Source: JAGNLM01 sp964439835 (lineage in GTDB: Bacteria > Pseudomonadota > Gammaproteobacteria > JAABTG01). From it: a stretch of 48,754 nt of DNA. Numbering within the stretch: position 1 is the stretch's first letter; the number at the start of each line of letters is the position of its first letter. A program made the position numbers and the translations under genes. The stretch is taken from the NCBI GenBank assembly GCA_964439835.1, contig CAYTPQ010000024.1:1-48754 (forward strand), in the 5' to 3' direction. Shown here piece by piece: positions 7,752 to 14,941 of the stretch. The notes beneath the pieces are model-generated. The model saw only the letters and a list, made by a program, of their open reading frames with translations. It was not told where the DNA came from and made no database searches.

Positions 7752-9293
7752 ATGTCCGCCGTCCCTTCCCCCTCATCCGACCTGCACCGGCGCCTGGCCG
7801 CCCTGCACGCACGCCTGGACCGCGTGAGCCGCGGCTGGGCGGAGGGGAGCTACGAGACCCTGATTGGGCTCCTGGTCGACGTCCTGCCGCGGGCGCTCGA
7901 CAGCGAGCGGGCGACGGTCTTCGTCGCCGAGCCGGGGGAGGCGCCCATCTGGGCGAAGATCGGCACGGGGATCCGGGAGCGGCAGATCGAGGCCCCGCGC
8001 AGGGACAGTGTGGTCGGCCTGGCAGTGACCACCGGCCGGCCCGTGGTCGAGAACCGCCCAGGTGCCCTGGGCGGGTTCCACCGGGAGACCGATTCCCGGA
8101 CCGGATTCGAGACCCGCAACCTGGTCTGCGTCCCCATCCGGAGCCCCGCCGGGCACGGCGTGATCGGTGCCGTGCAGGTATTGAACCGGCGCAGCGGGGA
8201 CTTCGGCGAGGCCGACGTGGCCCTGCTCGGGCGCGTGGCCGGGGAGCTCGGCGCGGCGCTCGAGAGCGTGCTCGTCAACCGGGAGATCCGCGCCGTCAGC
8301 GCCGGCCTCGACCAGGAGGTCCGCCGCTTGCGCACCGCCTACCTCGGCGACGTACCGCTGGTGGCCGAGAGCCCGGCGATGCGCGCGGTGATCGAGATGG
8401 TGCGCACGCTGGCGGCGACGCCGGTGAACGTCCTGGTCCAGGGCGAGAACGGCACCGGCAAGGAGGTGGTGGCGCGGCTGCTGCACGACCTGAGCGACCG
8501 GCGCGAGCGCCCGTTCGTCGCGGTCAACTGCGCCTCGATCCCGGAGACGCTGATGGAGAGCGAGTTCTTCGGGTTCGAGCGCGGCGCCTTCACCGGCGCC
8601 GTCGCGAGTCGCGGGGGGCGCTTCGAGGAGGCCGCCGGCGGCACCCTGTTCCTGGACGAGGTCGCCGACCTGCCGCTGTCGATCCAGCCGAAGTTCCTGC
8701 GCGCCATCCAGGAGGGCGAGGGGGCGCGGCTCGGCAGCGGCCAGGTCCGCCACTACGACTTCCGGGTCGTCAGCGCCAGCAACCGCGACCTGCGGGCGGC
8801 GGTCGCCCGGGGCGCCTTCCGCGAGGACCTCTTCTATCGCCTGTTCGCGGTCGAGATCCGGGTCCCCCCCCTGCGCGAGCGGCCGGAGGACGTGCCGGCG
8901 CTGACCCAGGCCTTCCTCGTCGAGACCGCCCGGCGCTTCGGCCGGCGCGCACCGGACCTCACCCCGGAGGTGCTCGGCCTGTTCGAGGCCCACCCCTGGC
9001 CCGGCAACGTCCGCCAGCTCAAGCGCGAGGTCGAACGGCTGGTGGCGCTGACGCCGGCCGGCCAACCCCTGTCGCCCGAGCGCTGCTCGGAGGAGCTGCT
9101 GCAGTCCCCCTCGGCACGGGCAGCGGCGGAGGGTCAGGGCCTGCAGCTACCGCGGCGGGTCGAGGCCCTGGAGGCGGACTTGATCCGCCGCGCCCTCGCG
9201 GCGAGCGGCGGCCAACGCACCGGCGCCGCCGCCCTGCTCGGCATTACCCGCCAGGGACTGCACAAGAAGCTCCGGCGGCTGGGGATCCCCTAG
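7752..9293 (+). CDS. GAF-domain sigma-54-dependent transcriptional activator
   Basis: This 513-residue activator has three domains. A GAF sensor spans about residues 20-170. The AAA+ domain has Walker A GENGTGKE and FERGAFTGA (GAFTGA at 278-283, the loop that contacts sigma-54), with Walker B GGTLFLDEVADLP; DLFYRLFAVEIRVPPLRERPEDV and HPWPGNVRQLKREVERL are further signatures. A Fis-type helix-turn-helix (GAAALLGITRQGLHKKL) ends the protein. There is no receiver domain, so it senses a ligand directly and is not a PrsR-type response regulator. I chose ATG 7752 over TTG 7695 because the inverted-repeat array lies between them. Its ligand and targets are unknown; the PEP-CTERM genes nearby do carry sigma-54 promoters. 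Confidence 0.88.
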   Translation: MSAVPSPSSDLHRRLAALHARLDRVSRGWAEGSYETLIGLLVDVLPRALDSERATVFVAEPGEAPIWAKIGTGIRERQIEAPRRDSVVGLAVTTGRPVVENRPGALGGFHRETDSRTGFETRNLVCVPIRSPAGHGVIGAVQVLNRRSGDFGEADVALLGRVAGELGAALESVLVNREIRAVSAGLDQEVRRLRTAYLGDVPLVAESPAMRAVIEMVRTLAATPVNVLVQGENGTGKEVVARLLHDLSDRRERPFVAVNCASIPETLMESEFFGFERGAFTGAVASRGGRFEEAAGGTLFLDEVADLPLSIQPKFLRAIQEGEGARLGSGQVRHYDFRVVSASNRDLRAAVARGAFREDLFYRLFAVEIRVPPLRERPEDVPALTQAFLVETARRFGRRAPDLTPEVLGLFEAHPWPGNVRQLKREVERLVALTPAGQPLSPERCSEELLQSPSARAAAEGQGLQLPRRVEALEADLIRRALAASGGQRTGAAALLGITRQGLHKKLRRLGIP

Positions 9294-9348
9294 AATGCCC
9301 CGGACCGCGGAATCGACGCGCCGCCGCATTGGTGTGCCCGGTGCCGCG

Positions 9349-9417
9349 GGTGGGAGCGGCACCCCGCCGCGACGTTGCATCGAGCGCCGCCATCGCCGCG
9401 AGGGCGGGGCTCCCACC
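9349..9417. repeat. REP-like imperfect palindrome
   Basis: GGTGGGAGC at 9349-9357 is repeated inverted as GCTCCCACC at 9409-9417, with partly complementary GC-rich sequence between. The layout resembles intergenic GTGGGAGC-type REP elements common in gammaproteobacteria. It lies between the activator stop and galE. Confidence 0.5.
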
Positions 9418-9455
9418 CCGGTCCCCAAGCCGCTTCAGGCTGTTTCGTTTCGACG

Positions 9456-9475
9456 GGGCGCCCGAACGGGCGCCC
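9456..9475 (+). terminator. GC hairpin upstream of galE
   Basis: GGGCGCCC, a GAAC loop and a second GGGCGCCC form a perfect 8-bp stem, followed by a pyrimidine-rich stretch but no clear T-run. It could terminate the activator transcript or fold in the galE leader, 40 bp ahead of the ATG. Confidence 0.45.
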
Positions 9476-9514
9476 TCCCCCTTCGACTCCTTCTACTCAT
9501 GTGAGGAGAGCTCC

Positions 9515-10516
9515 ATGCCCCAGAACATCCTGGTGACCGGCGGCGCCGGCTACATCGGCAGTCACGTCACGCGTCAGCTGGCCGAGCTCGGCCACCGGGT
9601 GGTGGTGCTCGACAACCTCTCCAAGGGGTTCCGCGAGGCGGTGATCGGCGCCGAGCTGGTGGTCGGCGACACCGGCGACCGGGCGCTCGTCAGCCGGCTG
9701 CTGCGCGAGCACGGGATCGAGGCGGTCATGCACTTCGCGGCCTTCACCATCGTCCCCGAGTCGGTGGAGCAGCCGCTCAAGTACTACGGCAACAACACCT
9801 GCAACACCCGCAGCCTGCTCGAGTGCTGCGCCGAGGCGGGGGTCAAGTCCTTCATCTTCTCCTCGACCGCCGCGGTCTACGGGATCCCGGAGCGGATGCC
9901 GGCGACCGAGGACTCGCCGACCGCCCCGATCAACCCCTACGGCATGTCGAAGCTGATGAGCGAGCACATGCTGCGCGACCTGTCCGCCGCGACCCCCCTG
10001 CGGCACGTGATCCTGCGCTACTTCAACGTCGCCGGCAGCGAACCGGGGGGACGCATCGGCCAGTCGACGCCGGCCGCGACCCTGCTGGTCAAGGTCGCCT
10101 GCGAGCACGCGATCGGGAAGCGCCCGTCGGTGTCGATCTTCGGCACCGACTACCCCACGCCGGATGGCACCGGCGTGCGGGACTACATCCACGTGGAGGA
10201 TCTGGCCTCAGCCCACGTCCGGGCGCTGGACTACCTGGCGGCCGGCGGGGACTCGGTCACCCTGAACTGCGGCTACGGCCACGGTTACAGCGTGCGCGAG
10301 GTGCTCGACACCGTCGCGCGCGTGCACGGCGCCCCCCTCAACGTCATCGAGCAACCCCGGCGGGCGGGCGACCCGCCCACCCTGATCGCCGGCGCCTCCC
10401 GCGTGCGCGAGGTCCTGGGCTGGACGCCGCGCTACGACGACCTGGAGGCGATCGTGCGCACCTCGCTCGACTGGGAGCGGGCACCCCGATACGGGGCTCC
10501 GTCCGTCAAGCCGTAA
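9515..10516 (+). CDS. galE: UDP-glucose 4-epimerase
   Basis: This 333-residue extended short-chain dehydrogenase/reductase has an N-terminal NAD-binding GGAGYIGSH (residues 9-17), SSTAAVYG, and the catalytic PYGMSK with Tyr142 and Lys146. RYFNVAGSEPGGRIG and GTGVRDYIHVEDLA are the sugar-binding signatures of GalE. It interconverts UDP-glucose and UDP-galactose in the cytoplasm, supplying sugars for lipopolysaccharide or exopolysaccharide. The ATG at 9515 has GAGGAGAG 7 bp upstream. It stands beside a PEP-CTERM locus, a setting linked to exopolysaccharide production in other organisms. It appears monocistronic. Confidence 0.95.
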   Translation: MPQNILVTGGAGYIGSHVTRQLAELGHRVVVLDNLSKGFREAVIGAELVVGDTGDRALVSRLLREHGIEAVMHFAAFTIVPESVEQPLKYYGNNTCNTRSLLECCAEAGVKSFIFSSTAAVYGIPERMPATEDSPTAPINPYGMSKLMSEHMLRDLSAATPLRHVILRYFNVAGSEPGGRIGQSTPAATLLVKVACEHAIGKRPSVSIFGTDYPTPDGTGVRDYIHVEDLASAHVRALDYLAAGGDSVTLNCGYGHGYSVREVLDTVARVHGAPLNVIEQPRRAGDPPTLIAGASRVREVLGWTPRYDDLEAIVRTSLDWERAPRYGAPSVKP

Positions 10517-10685
10517 GCGGTGCCGGCGTAGCGCGCCACGCTGGCGACCCGGCGCCGCAGCCGGCGGCATCAGGCCTCGCGAGGCGCCTCGGTCCTGCCC
10601 GTTTTGTCGGCCGGTTTTACAACGCCGGCTGACTGCCTTCGCCACCCCCGATCCAAGTTCCTGATCACAAACAAACTGTGACGCA

Positions 10686-10701
10686 GGGCGCAAAACTTGC
10701 T
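10686..10701 (+). promoter_or_regulatory. Sigma-54 promoter of the metalloprotease gene
   Basis: GGGCGC, five bases, then TTGCT fits the -24/-12 consensus TGGCAC-N5-TTGC at the essential GG and GC, with the right spacing. Start of transcription would be near 10712, about 33 nt before the ATG at 10745. Confidence 0.6.
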
Positions 10702-10705
10702 TCGT

Positions 10706-10723
10706 TTGTGACCAACGTCACAA
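10706..10723 (+). promoter_or_regulatory. Crp-like palindrome TGTGA-N6-TCACA
   Basis: TTGTGACCAACGTCACAA is a perfect two-fold palindrome matching the Crp consensus TGTGA-N6-TCACA. It overlaps the predicted transcription start of the sigma-54 promoter just upstream, a position that would favour repression. Further TCACA and TGTGA half-sites lie at about 10667 and 10677. Confidence 0.5.
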
Positions 10724-10744
10724 CGAAAAGATCGGGAGGAGGCC

Positions 10745-11725
10745 ATGGCGAGCATCACCGCTCGGCGGGTTGTTTTGTCCCTGATTCTGGCCGCCTCGGC
10801 ATCCAGCGCCGGCGGCGTCACCATCGATTTCCAGTTCGTCGGCGACACGGTGTCGGCCGGGTTCTTCACGCCGGAGCGCCAGAGCGTCATGCAGGCCGCA
10901 GGCGCGTACGTCGGCTCCCGGCTGAGCGACAGGCTGGCGGCCGTCAACCCGGTCGGAGAGCAGTATTTTCTCGGGTCGAGCTTCTACCCGGGGACCGGAA
11001 CCGGTAGTGCGAGGGTCGCGAGCGTCCTCGCCGATACCCTCGTCGTCTTCATCGGTGCCAACAGCGCTCTTGGGGGAAGCACCCTCGCGGTGGGAAGCCC
11101 CGGCGGCACGAGTGCGTCGGGCGATACGGCATTCGTCAGCCTGACCCGGCACAGAGGCCAGAGTCCGACTACCGACTTCGGCCTATGGGGCGGCAGCATC
11201 GCCTTCAACCCCGGGTTCAACTGGTACGCCGACCCGGACCCGTCCACGGTCGAGTCCTTCTCCGGCTGGGACCTGTTCTCGGTCGCCATCCACGAGCTCG
11301 GCCACGTGCTCGGCTTCGGCACGGCGACCTCATGGTCGAATCAGGCCGTCAACCAGACCTTCACGGGCACGAACGCCCAGTCGGTGTTCGGCGCCCCCGT
11401 CCCCCTGGCGGACAACTATCACTGGGCCGACGGCCTCCGGGGCGAGGTAGGCGGAAAGCCGCAGGACACGGCCCTCGACCCCACCCTCTCGGCCGGCACG
11501 CGCAAGTACTTCACGGCGCTGGACTGGGCGGGCCTGGCCGACATCGGCTGGGAGGTCGTTCCCGGCGCGGCCCTGTCGAGCGCGATGGCCTTCACGTCGG
11601 CCTCCGTCCCCGCCGCGCCAGCCGCGTCGATGACCCCCACGCCGCTACCGGCGTCAGTCGTGCTCCTTGGAACGGCACTCGTACTGATCGCGGGTCTGCG
11701 GAGACGGGCGCAACCGGCCGCCTGA
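10745..11725 (+). CDS. Secreted zinc metalloprotease with VPLPA/PEP-CTERM-type sorting tail
   Basis: This 326-residue protein has a signal peptide (about residues 1-24), then a metzincin-like catalytic region with HELGHVLGFGT: His183, Glu184, His187. The usual third histidine six residues on is Thr193, so the third zinc ligand is probably more distant, as in leishmanolysin; NYHWADG (His226) is the best candidate. The C-terminus reads TPLPASVVLLGTALVLIAGL then RRRAQ: a motif, a helix and a basic tail, i.e. the VPLPA variant of the exosortase recognition domain. It should be secreted, cleaved by an exosortase and released or anchored at the surface. No exosortase is in this window. GGAGGAGG precedes the ATG. 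Confidence 0.85.
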   Translation: MASITARRVVLSLILAASASSAGGVTIDFQFVGDTVSAGFFTPERQSVMQAAGAYVGSRLSDRLAAVNPVGEQYFLGSSFYPGTGTGSARVASVLADTLVVFIGANSALGGSTLAVGSPGGTSASGDTAFVSLTRHRGQSPTTDFGLWGGSIAFNPGFNWYADPDPSTVESFSGWDLFSVAIHELGHVLGFGTATSWSNQAVNQTFTGTNAQSVFGAPVPLADNYHWADGLRGEVGGKPQDTALDPTLSAGTRKYFTALDWAGLADIGWEVVPGAALSSAMAFTSASVPAAPAASMTPTPLPASVVLLGTALVLIAGLRRRAQPAA

Positions 11726-11986
11726 GTCACCGCAAAGGTTGCCGACCTCCCCTCCGGGGGACGTACAGGGGCAGTAAGGATGTGGCGGGTCTTACGCTCC
11801 GCTCCATCTTCTTCGTCCGCCCGACGTGCACGGGCGTGTCCTACGGACGCCTGAGCATCAGCCAGAACATCTGAGGAAAGAGTCTTCCTCATCACCGCGG
11901 CCGCTCCCCCGGAAGGGGGCCTCGGGCTTGGAAGCGTGCGCCGTTCTCAGGAGGGGCCGGCGGACGTTCACAATGTCGGGGCGTGG

Positions 11987-12018
11987 CAGGCGGTCCGTCA
12001 CGGAACGCCTGGGTTTTC
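11987..12018 (+). terminator. Possible intrinsic terminator
   Basis: CAGGCG and CGCCTG (11987-11992 and 12006-12011) enclose a second stem TCCGT/ACGGA, and GGTTTTCG follows. It lies 260 bp past the metalloprotease stop and before the next promoter, so it could end that transcript. Confidence 0.4.
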
Positions 12019-12099
12019 GTCGGTCCGCCTGACAGGGGCAGAGCAGCTGAGGCGGCGAACCTCGCTACGCGCCGCGGCCCCCCAAGGTTTTGCCAGGGC

Positions 12100-12114
12100 T
12101 GGCACGCCTCGTGC
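12100..12114 (+). promoter_or_regulatory. Sigma-54-type promoter of the second PEP-CTERM gene
   Basis: TGGCAC-GCCTC-GTGC matches the -24/-12 consensus (TGGCAC-N5-TTGC) at all but one base, with the start site expected near 12126, 24 nt before the ATG. GGCACG and CGTGCC also form a small inverted repeat, an alternative reading. Confidence 0.6.
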
Positions 12115-12149
12115 CCAGCACGAGCCAGGCAAACCACTGGGCTCCCTCC

Positions 12150-13040
12150 ATGCACTCGAGGCTCGTATCTGCTCTCCTTGGTACACAACTCCTGCTCTTT
12201 ACGGCCACCTCCCCCGCGATCACCATCAATGTCGATGGAAGCCTCGACGATTGGGGTATCGACAAGGTTACCTGGAAACCCACCGACCCGGCCGTGCAGT
12301 ACGCCGGCGGCGACCAGGAGGACCCGCAGAACAAACAGGTAGAGGACATTACCGGCAAGTCTGTCAACGTTCAGGTGTATCCCGGCTACGGCGGACAGCG
12401 CTATGACGCAGAGGCGATCTACGTCGTGGTCGACAGTGGTTTTGTCTACTTCGCCATCGTGACGGGTCTCCCGAAAACGGGCACCAAGAGCGTCAAGATA
12501 GGCGGCGGGATCGTCGAGGGTAACGGCTTGTGGTCCCCGGGCGACGTCGGCTTCGACTTCAATAATGACTTATCGTACGAGTTTGCGGTCGAGACGACAG
12601 GCTACTCCGGCTACGCTAACAGCACTACGCGCCATGTGCATGGGAAGGTGGGCGACCTCTACCGCGTAAAGGCGACGGACGAGGAGAACTGGAGCAACGA
12701 CTGGCTGAACTCGCCGTATCCCGAGTACAAAGCGGCGAACCCCACGTCGATGCACGGGGGCAACTGGCTCGTACATGCATCCCTTGTCTACACAGAGGCA
12801 CCCGTCATCGGTTGGGGCCAGTACCGAGACGACCACCACTACATCATCGAGGGCTCTGTTCCAATCAGTGCCTTCTCGGAGTTCTGGGGAAAGAGTTTCA
12901 CGGTGCACTGGACCATGGACTGCGGCAACGACGCAATCATGGTGGACCCGCCAAGCCCGGCCCCTGAGCCGGCGACCATAGCCCTGATTGGCCTCGGGCT
13001 CGCGGGCATCCGCTTCTCGCTCCGGCGCAGGGCGACCTGA
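12150..13040 (+). CDS. PEP-CTERM secreted protein, CBM9/DOMON-like start
   Basis: This 296-residue protein has a signal peptide (about 1-23). The mature start ITINVDGSLDDWGIDK resembles the DGxxxDW opening of CBM9/DOMON-like beta-sandwich domains. The body is rich in Gly, Asn, Tyr and Trp, and no catalytic motif is recognised. The tail PEPATIALIGLGLAGIRF followed by SLRRRAT is a textbook PEP-CTERM domain: motif, helix, basic end. It is predicted to be exported and processed by exosortase. The ATG at 12150 immediately precedes a positively charged signal n-region; no Shine-Dalgarno is obvious. Codon usage is visibly more AT-rich than in neighbours. Function in the matrix is inferred only from the sorting class. 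Confidence 0.85.
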   Translation: MHSRLVSALLGTQLLLFTATSPAITINVDGSLDDWGIDKVTWKPTDPAVQYAGGDQEDPQNKQVEDITGKSVNVQVYPGYGGQRYDAEAIYVVVDSGFVYFAIVTGLPKTGTKSVKIGGGIVEGNGLWSPGDVGFDFNNDLSYEFAVETTGYSGYANSTTRHVHGKVGDLYRVKATDEENWSNDWLNSPYPEYKAANPTSMHGGNWLVHASLVYTEAPVIGWGQYRDDHHYIIEGSVPISAFSEFWGKSFTVHWTMDCGNDAIMVDPPSPAPEPATIALIGLGLAGIRFSLRRRAT

Positions 13041-13065
13041 GCGGTCCTCGGCGCGGCCACGGACA

Positions 13066-13093
13066 ACGGGGCGGACCCCACTGCCCCGTCCTT
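13066..13093 (+). terminator. Intrinsic terminator-like hairpin
   Basis: ACGGGGC (13066-13072) pairs with GCCCCGT (13083-13089) around a 10-nt loop, followed by CCTTCTC. It lies 26 bp beyond the stop of the second PEP-CTERM gene. The T-run is weak. Confidence 0.5.
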
Positions 13094-13362
13094 CTCGAAC
13101 GCCGCGCAACACCTCCGTGCGTCCTGCGGGTAGTTGCGTCTTCGGAATTCCGGAATGAGCTGGTGAATGTGTCGCGGGTACCGTTCAGCGGAAGCCCGCG
13201 ACCTGCGTCACATCACCTGCGCTTGCGGACCCCGTGTCGGGGCGAAGGGGGACACCTGTCACAGAAACCGGTGGATCGCGTCGGATAGCGTTACACCCAC
13301 GCGTGTGACACACGCCGTCCGTTCTCAGCTAACACGCTGTTACGGATAAGGAACTTTGGAGC

Positions 13363-13377
13363 TGGCACGCGTCTTGA
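13363..13377 (+). promoter_or_regulatory. Sigma-54-type promoter of the third PEP-CTERM gene
   Basis: TGGCAC-GCGTC-TTGA matches the -24/-12 consensus except that the last base is A where TTGC is expected. Predicted start near 13389, about 42 nt before the ATG at 13431. Confidence 0.5.
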
Positions 13378-13430
13378 GTTGTCACCGGGCAAGTGACCGC
13401 GCAGACGCACGGTACAGCGGAGACCGACGC

Positions 13431-14150
13431 ATGACGACGAACCGACATCTCGCGCGCCTGGGCACCCTTCTCGCGGGTGTACTGGTCTGCGCGGCTCCGA
13501 TCGCTGGCGCGGTCAACATCCACGTCTGGCAGGACGGCAAGAATCTGGGTACTGTCCACCCATTCACAGGGGATGCGACAGCGCGCAAGAACTACGGCTA
13601 CTGGAGCAGCTCCTCCCATCCCATTAGCGGGCCAGAACTCAAAGAGCATATTGGCAGCATCTTCTTCTATCAGGGCTCCGACGGTCTGAGCTTCAACGTC
13701 GTATTCAGCGTAGAAGACGAAGACAAAGGCGGGGCCGGATCCGCGTCCTGGCTCATCACGGTTCAAGAAGACGACAAAGTGGAAGCGCGGGATCCTAGAG
13801 CCTTGCGAGCTGACGAGAAGGGTGAGCTGCGCGAAGTGAAGTTCCTGGACGATGTATTCGTGGGGAACTGGCGCTGGAACCACTACAACACCGACGGTGG
13901 CGTGATCGGGCCGCTCGACGGAGTCCTCTGGGTCATCGACATCCTGCCTCTGAGTTACACCGGTCTCGATGAACTGCGGGTGTACGACGGCGACAGTGAC
14001 AAGTTCATTACGCTGACGCTCGGAACGGGCCCGGACTCCTGGATTCGCTTCACCGACCCGGTAGACACCCCCGAGCCCGCCACCCTGGCGCTGCTCGGCC
14101 TCGGCCTCGCCGGTATCGGTTTCGCGCGCCGCACCAAGGCGCGCCGCTAG
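13431..14150 (+). CDS. PEP-CTERM secreted protein of unknown function
   Basis: This 239-residue protein has a signal peptide (about 1-27, ending APIAGAVN) and a soluble, aspartate-rich body (DGDSDKFITLTLGTGPDS) without a domain I recognise. Its tail TPEPATLALLGLGLAGIGFA plus RRTKARR is a canonical PEP-CTERM. It should pass the inner membrane by Sec, then be processed by an exosortase. Like the preceding gene it uses more AT-rich codons than its surroundings. It is monocistronic, with a sigma-54-type promoter upstream and a good hairpin terminator behind. A structural or matrix role is a guess from class. Confidence 0.85.
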   Translation: MTTNRHLARLGTLLAGVLVCAAPIAGAVNIHVWQDGKNLGTVHPFTGDATARKNYGYWSSSSHPISGPELKEHIGSIFFYQGSDGLSFNVVFSVEDEDKGGAGSASWLITVQEDDKVEARDPRALRADEKGELREVKFLDDVFVGNWRWNHYNTDGGVIGPLDGVLWVIDILPLSYTGLDELRVYDGDSDKFITLTLGTGPDSWIRFTDPVDTPEPATLALLGLGLAGIGFARRTKARR

Positions 14151-14173
14151 GCCCCGTAGCGGGCCTCGGGAAC

Positions 14174-14200
14174 AGGGCGGCCGGACGGCCGCCCTTTCCT
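14174..14200 (+). terminator. Rho-independent terminator
   Basis: AGGGCGGCCG (14174-14183) and CGGCCGCCCT (14186-14195) form a 10-bp perfect stem followed by TTCCTATT, 24 bp after the third PEP-CTERM stop. Confidence 0.75.
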
Positions 14201-14308
14201 ATTGGGGTGTCCCGCAGCCCATCTTTCGTCGCAACGACTGACTCCGGGCCTGCAAGTGCCCCCTGGACCCCAGGCGTGGTCCTGGCTTCGCTCCAGTGTG
14301 GGCGTGTG

Positions 14309-14314
14309 TATACT
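14309..14314 (+). promoter_or_regulatory. -10 box of hicAB
   Basis: TATACT lies 7 bp before the GTG start of hicA, so transcription would begin at or next to the start codon and the mRNA may be leaderless. No strong -35 is seen. The box overlaps GTATAC, a small palindrome that HicB could recognise. Confidence 0.45.
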
Positions 14315-14321
14315 GGCTTCC

Positions 14322-14504
14322 GTGAACAGCAGGGAGCTGATCAGGCTGCTGGAGGCGGACGGCTGGAGGCTCGTGCGCGTGCGGGGGAGCCACCACCAGC
14401 TCGCTCACCCGACGAAACGCGGGACGGTGACGGTGCCCCATCCCCGCAAGGACCTCGGCACCGGCCTGGTGGCGGCGATCCTGCGTCAGGCCGGTTTGAA
14501 GTGA
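14322..14504 (+). CDS. hicA: HicA toxin (mRNA interferase)
   Basis: This 60-residue protein matches HicA throughout: SRELIRLLEADGWRLVRVRG, then SHHQLAHPTKRGTVTVPHP and KDLGTGLVAAILRQAG. The GSHHQ histidine lies where the catalytic His of the dsRBD-like HicA fold is found. HicA cleaves mRNA until bound by HicB. I chose GTG 14322; the frame is open upstream, but those residues do not look coding and would include the -10 box. The antitoxin gene follows after 11 bp in the usual toxin-first order. Confidence 0.9.
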   Translation: MNSRELIRLLEADGWRLVRVRGSHHQLAHPTKRGTVTVPHPRKDLGTGLVAAILRQAGLK

Positions 14505-14515
14505 GGAGTTGACCG

Positions 14516-14941
14516 ATGCGCTTCCCCATCGCCATAGAGCCCGGTGACGAGACACACGCCTACGGCGTGGTCGTGCCTGACCTGCCGGGGTGTTTCTCCG
14601 CCGGGGACACCCTCGACGAGGCCATCGCCAGTGCCCCGGAAGCCATCCTGCTTCACCTGGAGGGCATCCTGGACGCGGGCGAGGGGCTGCCGGAGTCGAG
14701 GCCTCTGGAGCAGCATCGCCAGAACCCCGACTTCGAAGGGTGGCTGTGGGCTGTGGTCGAGGTGGACCTGAGCGCCCTCTCGGACCGCACCGAACGGGTC
14801 AACATCACCTTGCCGCACCGGGTGCTGCGCGCCGTGGACGCCTTTGCCAAGCGTGTCGGCGAGACGCGCTCGGGTTTCCTGACGCGGGCGGCGCTGATGG
14901 CAATGCGCGATGGGCACCGCGAAGGGAAGCACGCGCGATGA
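14516..14941 (+). CDS. hicB: HicB antitoxin
   Basis: This 141-residue protein has the N-terminal degenerate RNase H-like HicB domain (MRFPIAIEP, YGVVVPDLPGCFSAGDTLDE, AIASAPEAILLHLEG) at about 1-75. A C-terminal ribbon-helix-helix (VNITLPHRVLRAVDAFAKRV, ETRSGFLTRAAL) follows at about 96-130. The first neutralises HicA; the second binds the operator for autoregulation. The ATG is preceded by GAGGAG at 14503-14508. Both genes look intact, so the module is probably active. Confidence 0.92.
   Translation: MRFPIAIEPGDETHAYGVVVPDLPGCFSAGDTLDEAIASAPEAILLHLEGILDAGEGLPESRPLEQHRQNPDFEGWLWAVVEVDLSALSDRTERVNITLPHRVLRAVDAFAKRVGETRSGFLTRAALMAMRDGHREGKHAR

Larger units (their letters stand above)
11726..12149. 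other. Intergenic region between two sorted-protein genes
   Basis: No gene is supported here. It holds three hairpins (TGAGGAA/TTCCTCA at 11872-11891, CCCCC/GGGGG at 11906-11919, and 11987-12011) and, at its right end, a sigma-54-type promoter. Confidence 0.6.
13041..13430. other. Intergenic region with palindromes ahead of the third PEP-CTERM gene
   Basis: No gene is supported. After a terminator-like hairpin (13066-13089) come several GTGTGACAC/TGTCAC-type half-sites (about 13206-13320). A perfect TAACA-CGC-TGTTA palindrome (13330-13342) lies 20 bp upstream of a sigma-54-type promoter. Such sites could bind an activator. Confidence 0.5.

Noticed and set aside
11983..12342. Possible gene in the spacer before the second PEP-CTERM gene
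   Set aside because: It has no domain or plausible start and overlaps the sigma-54 promoter and the start of the real gene.
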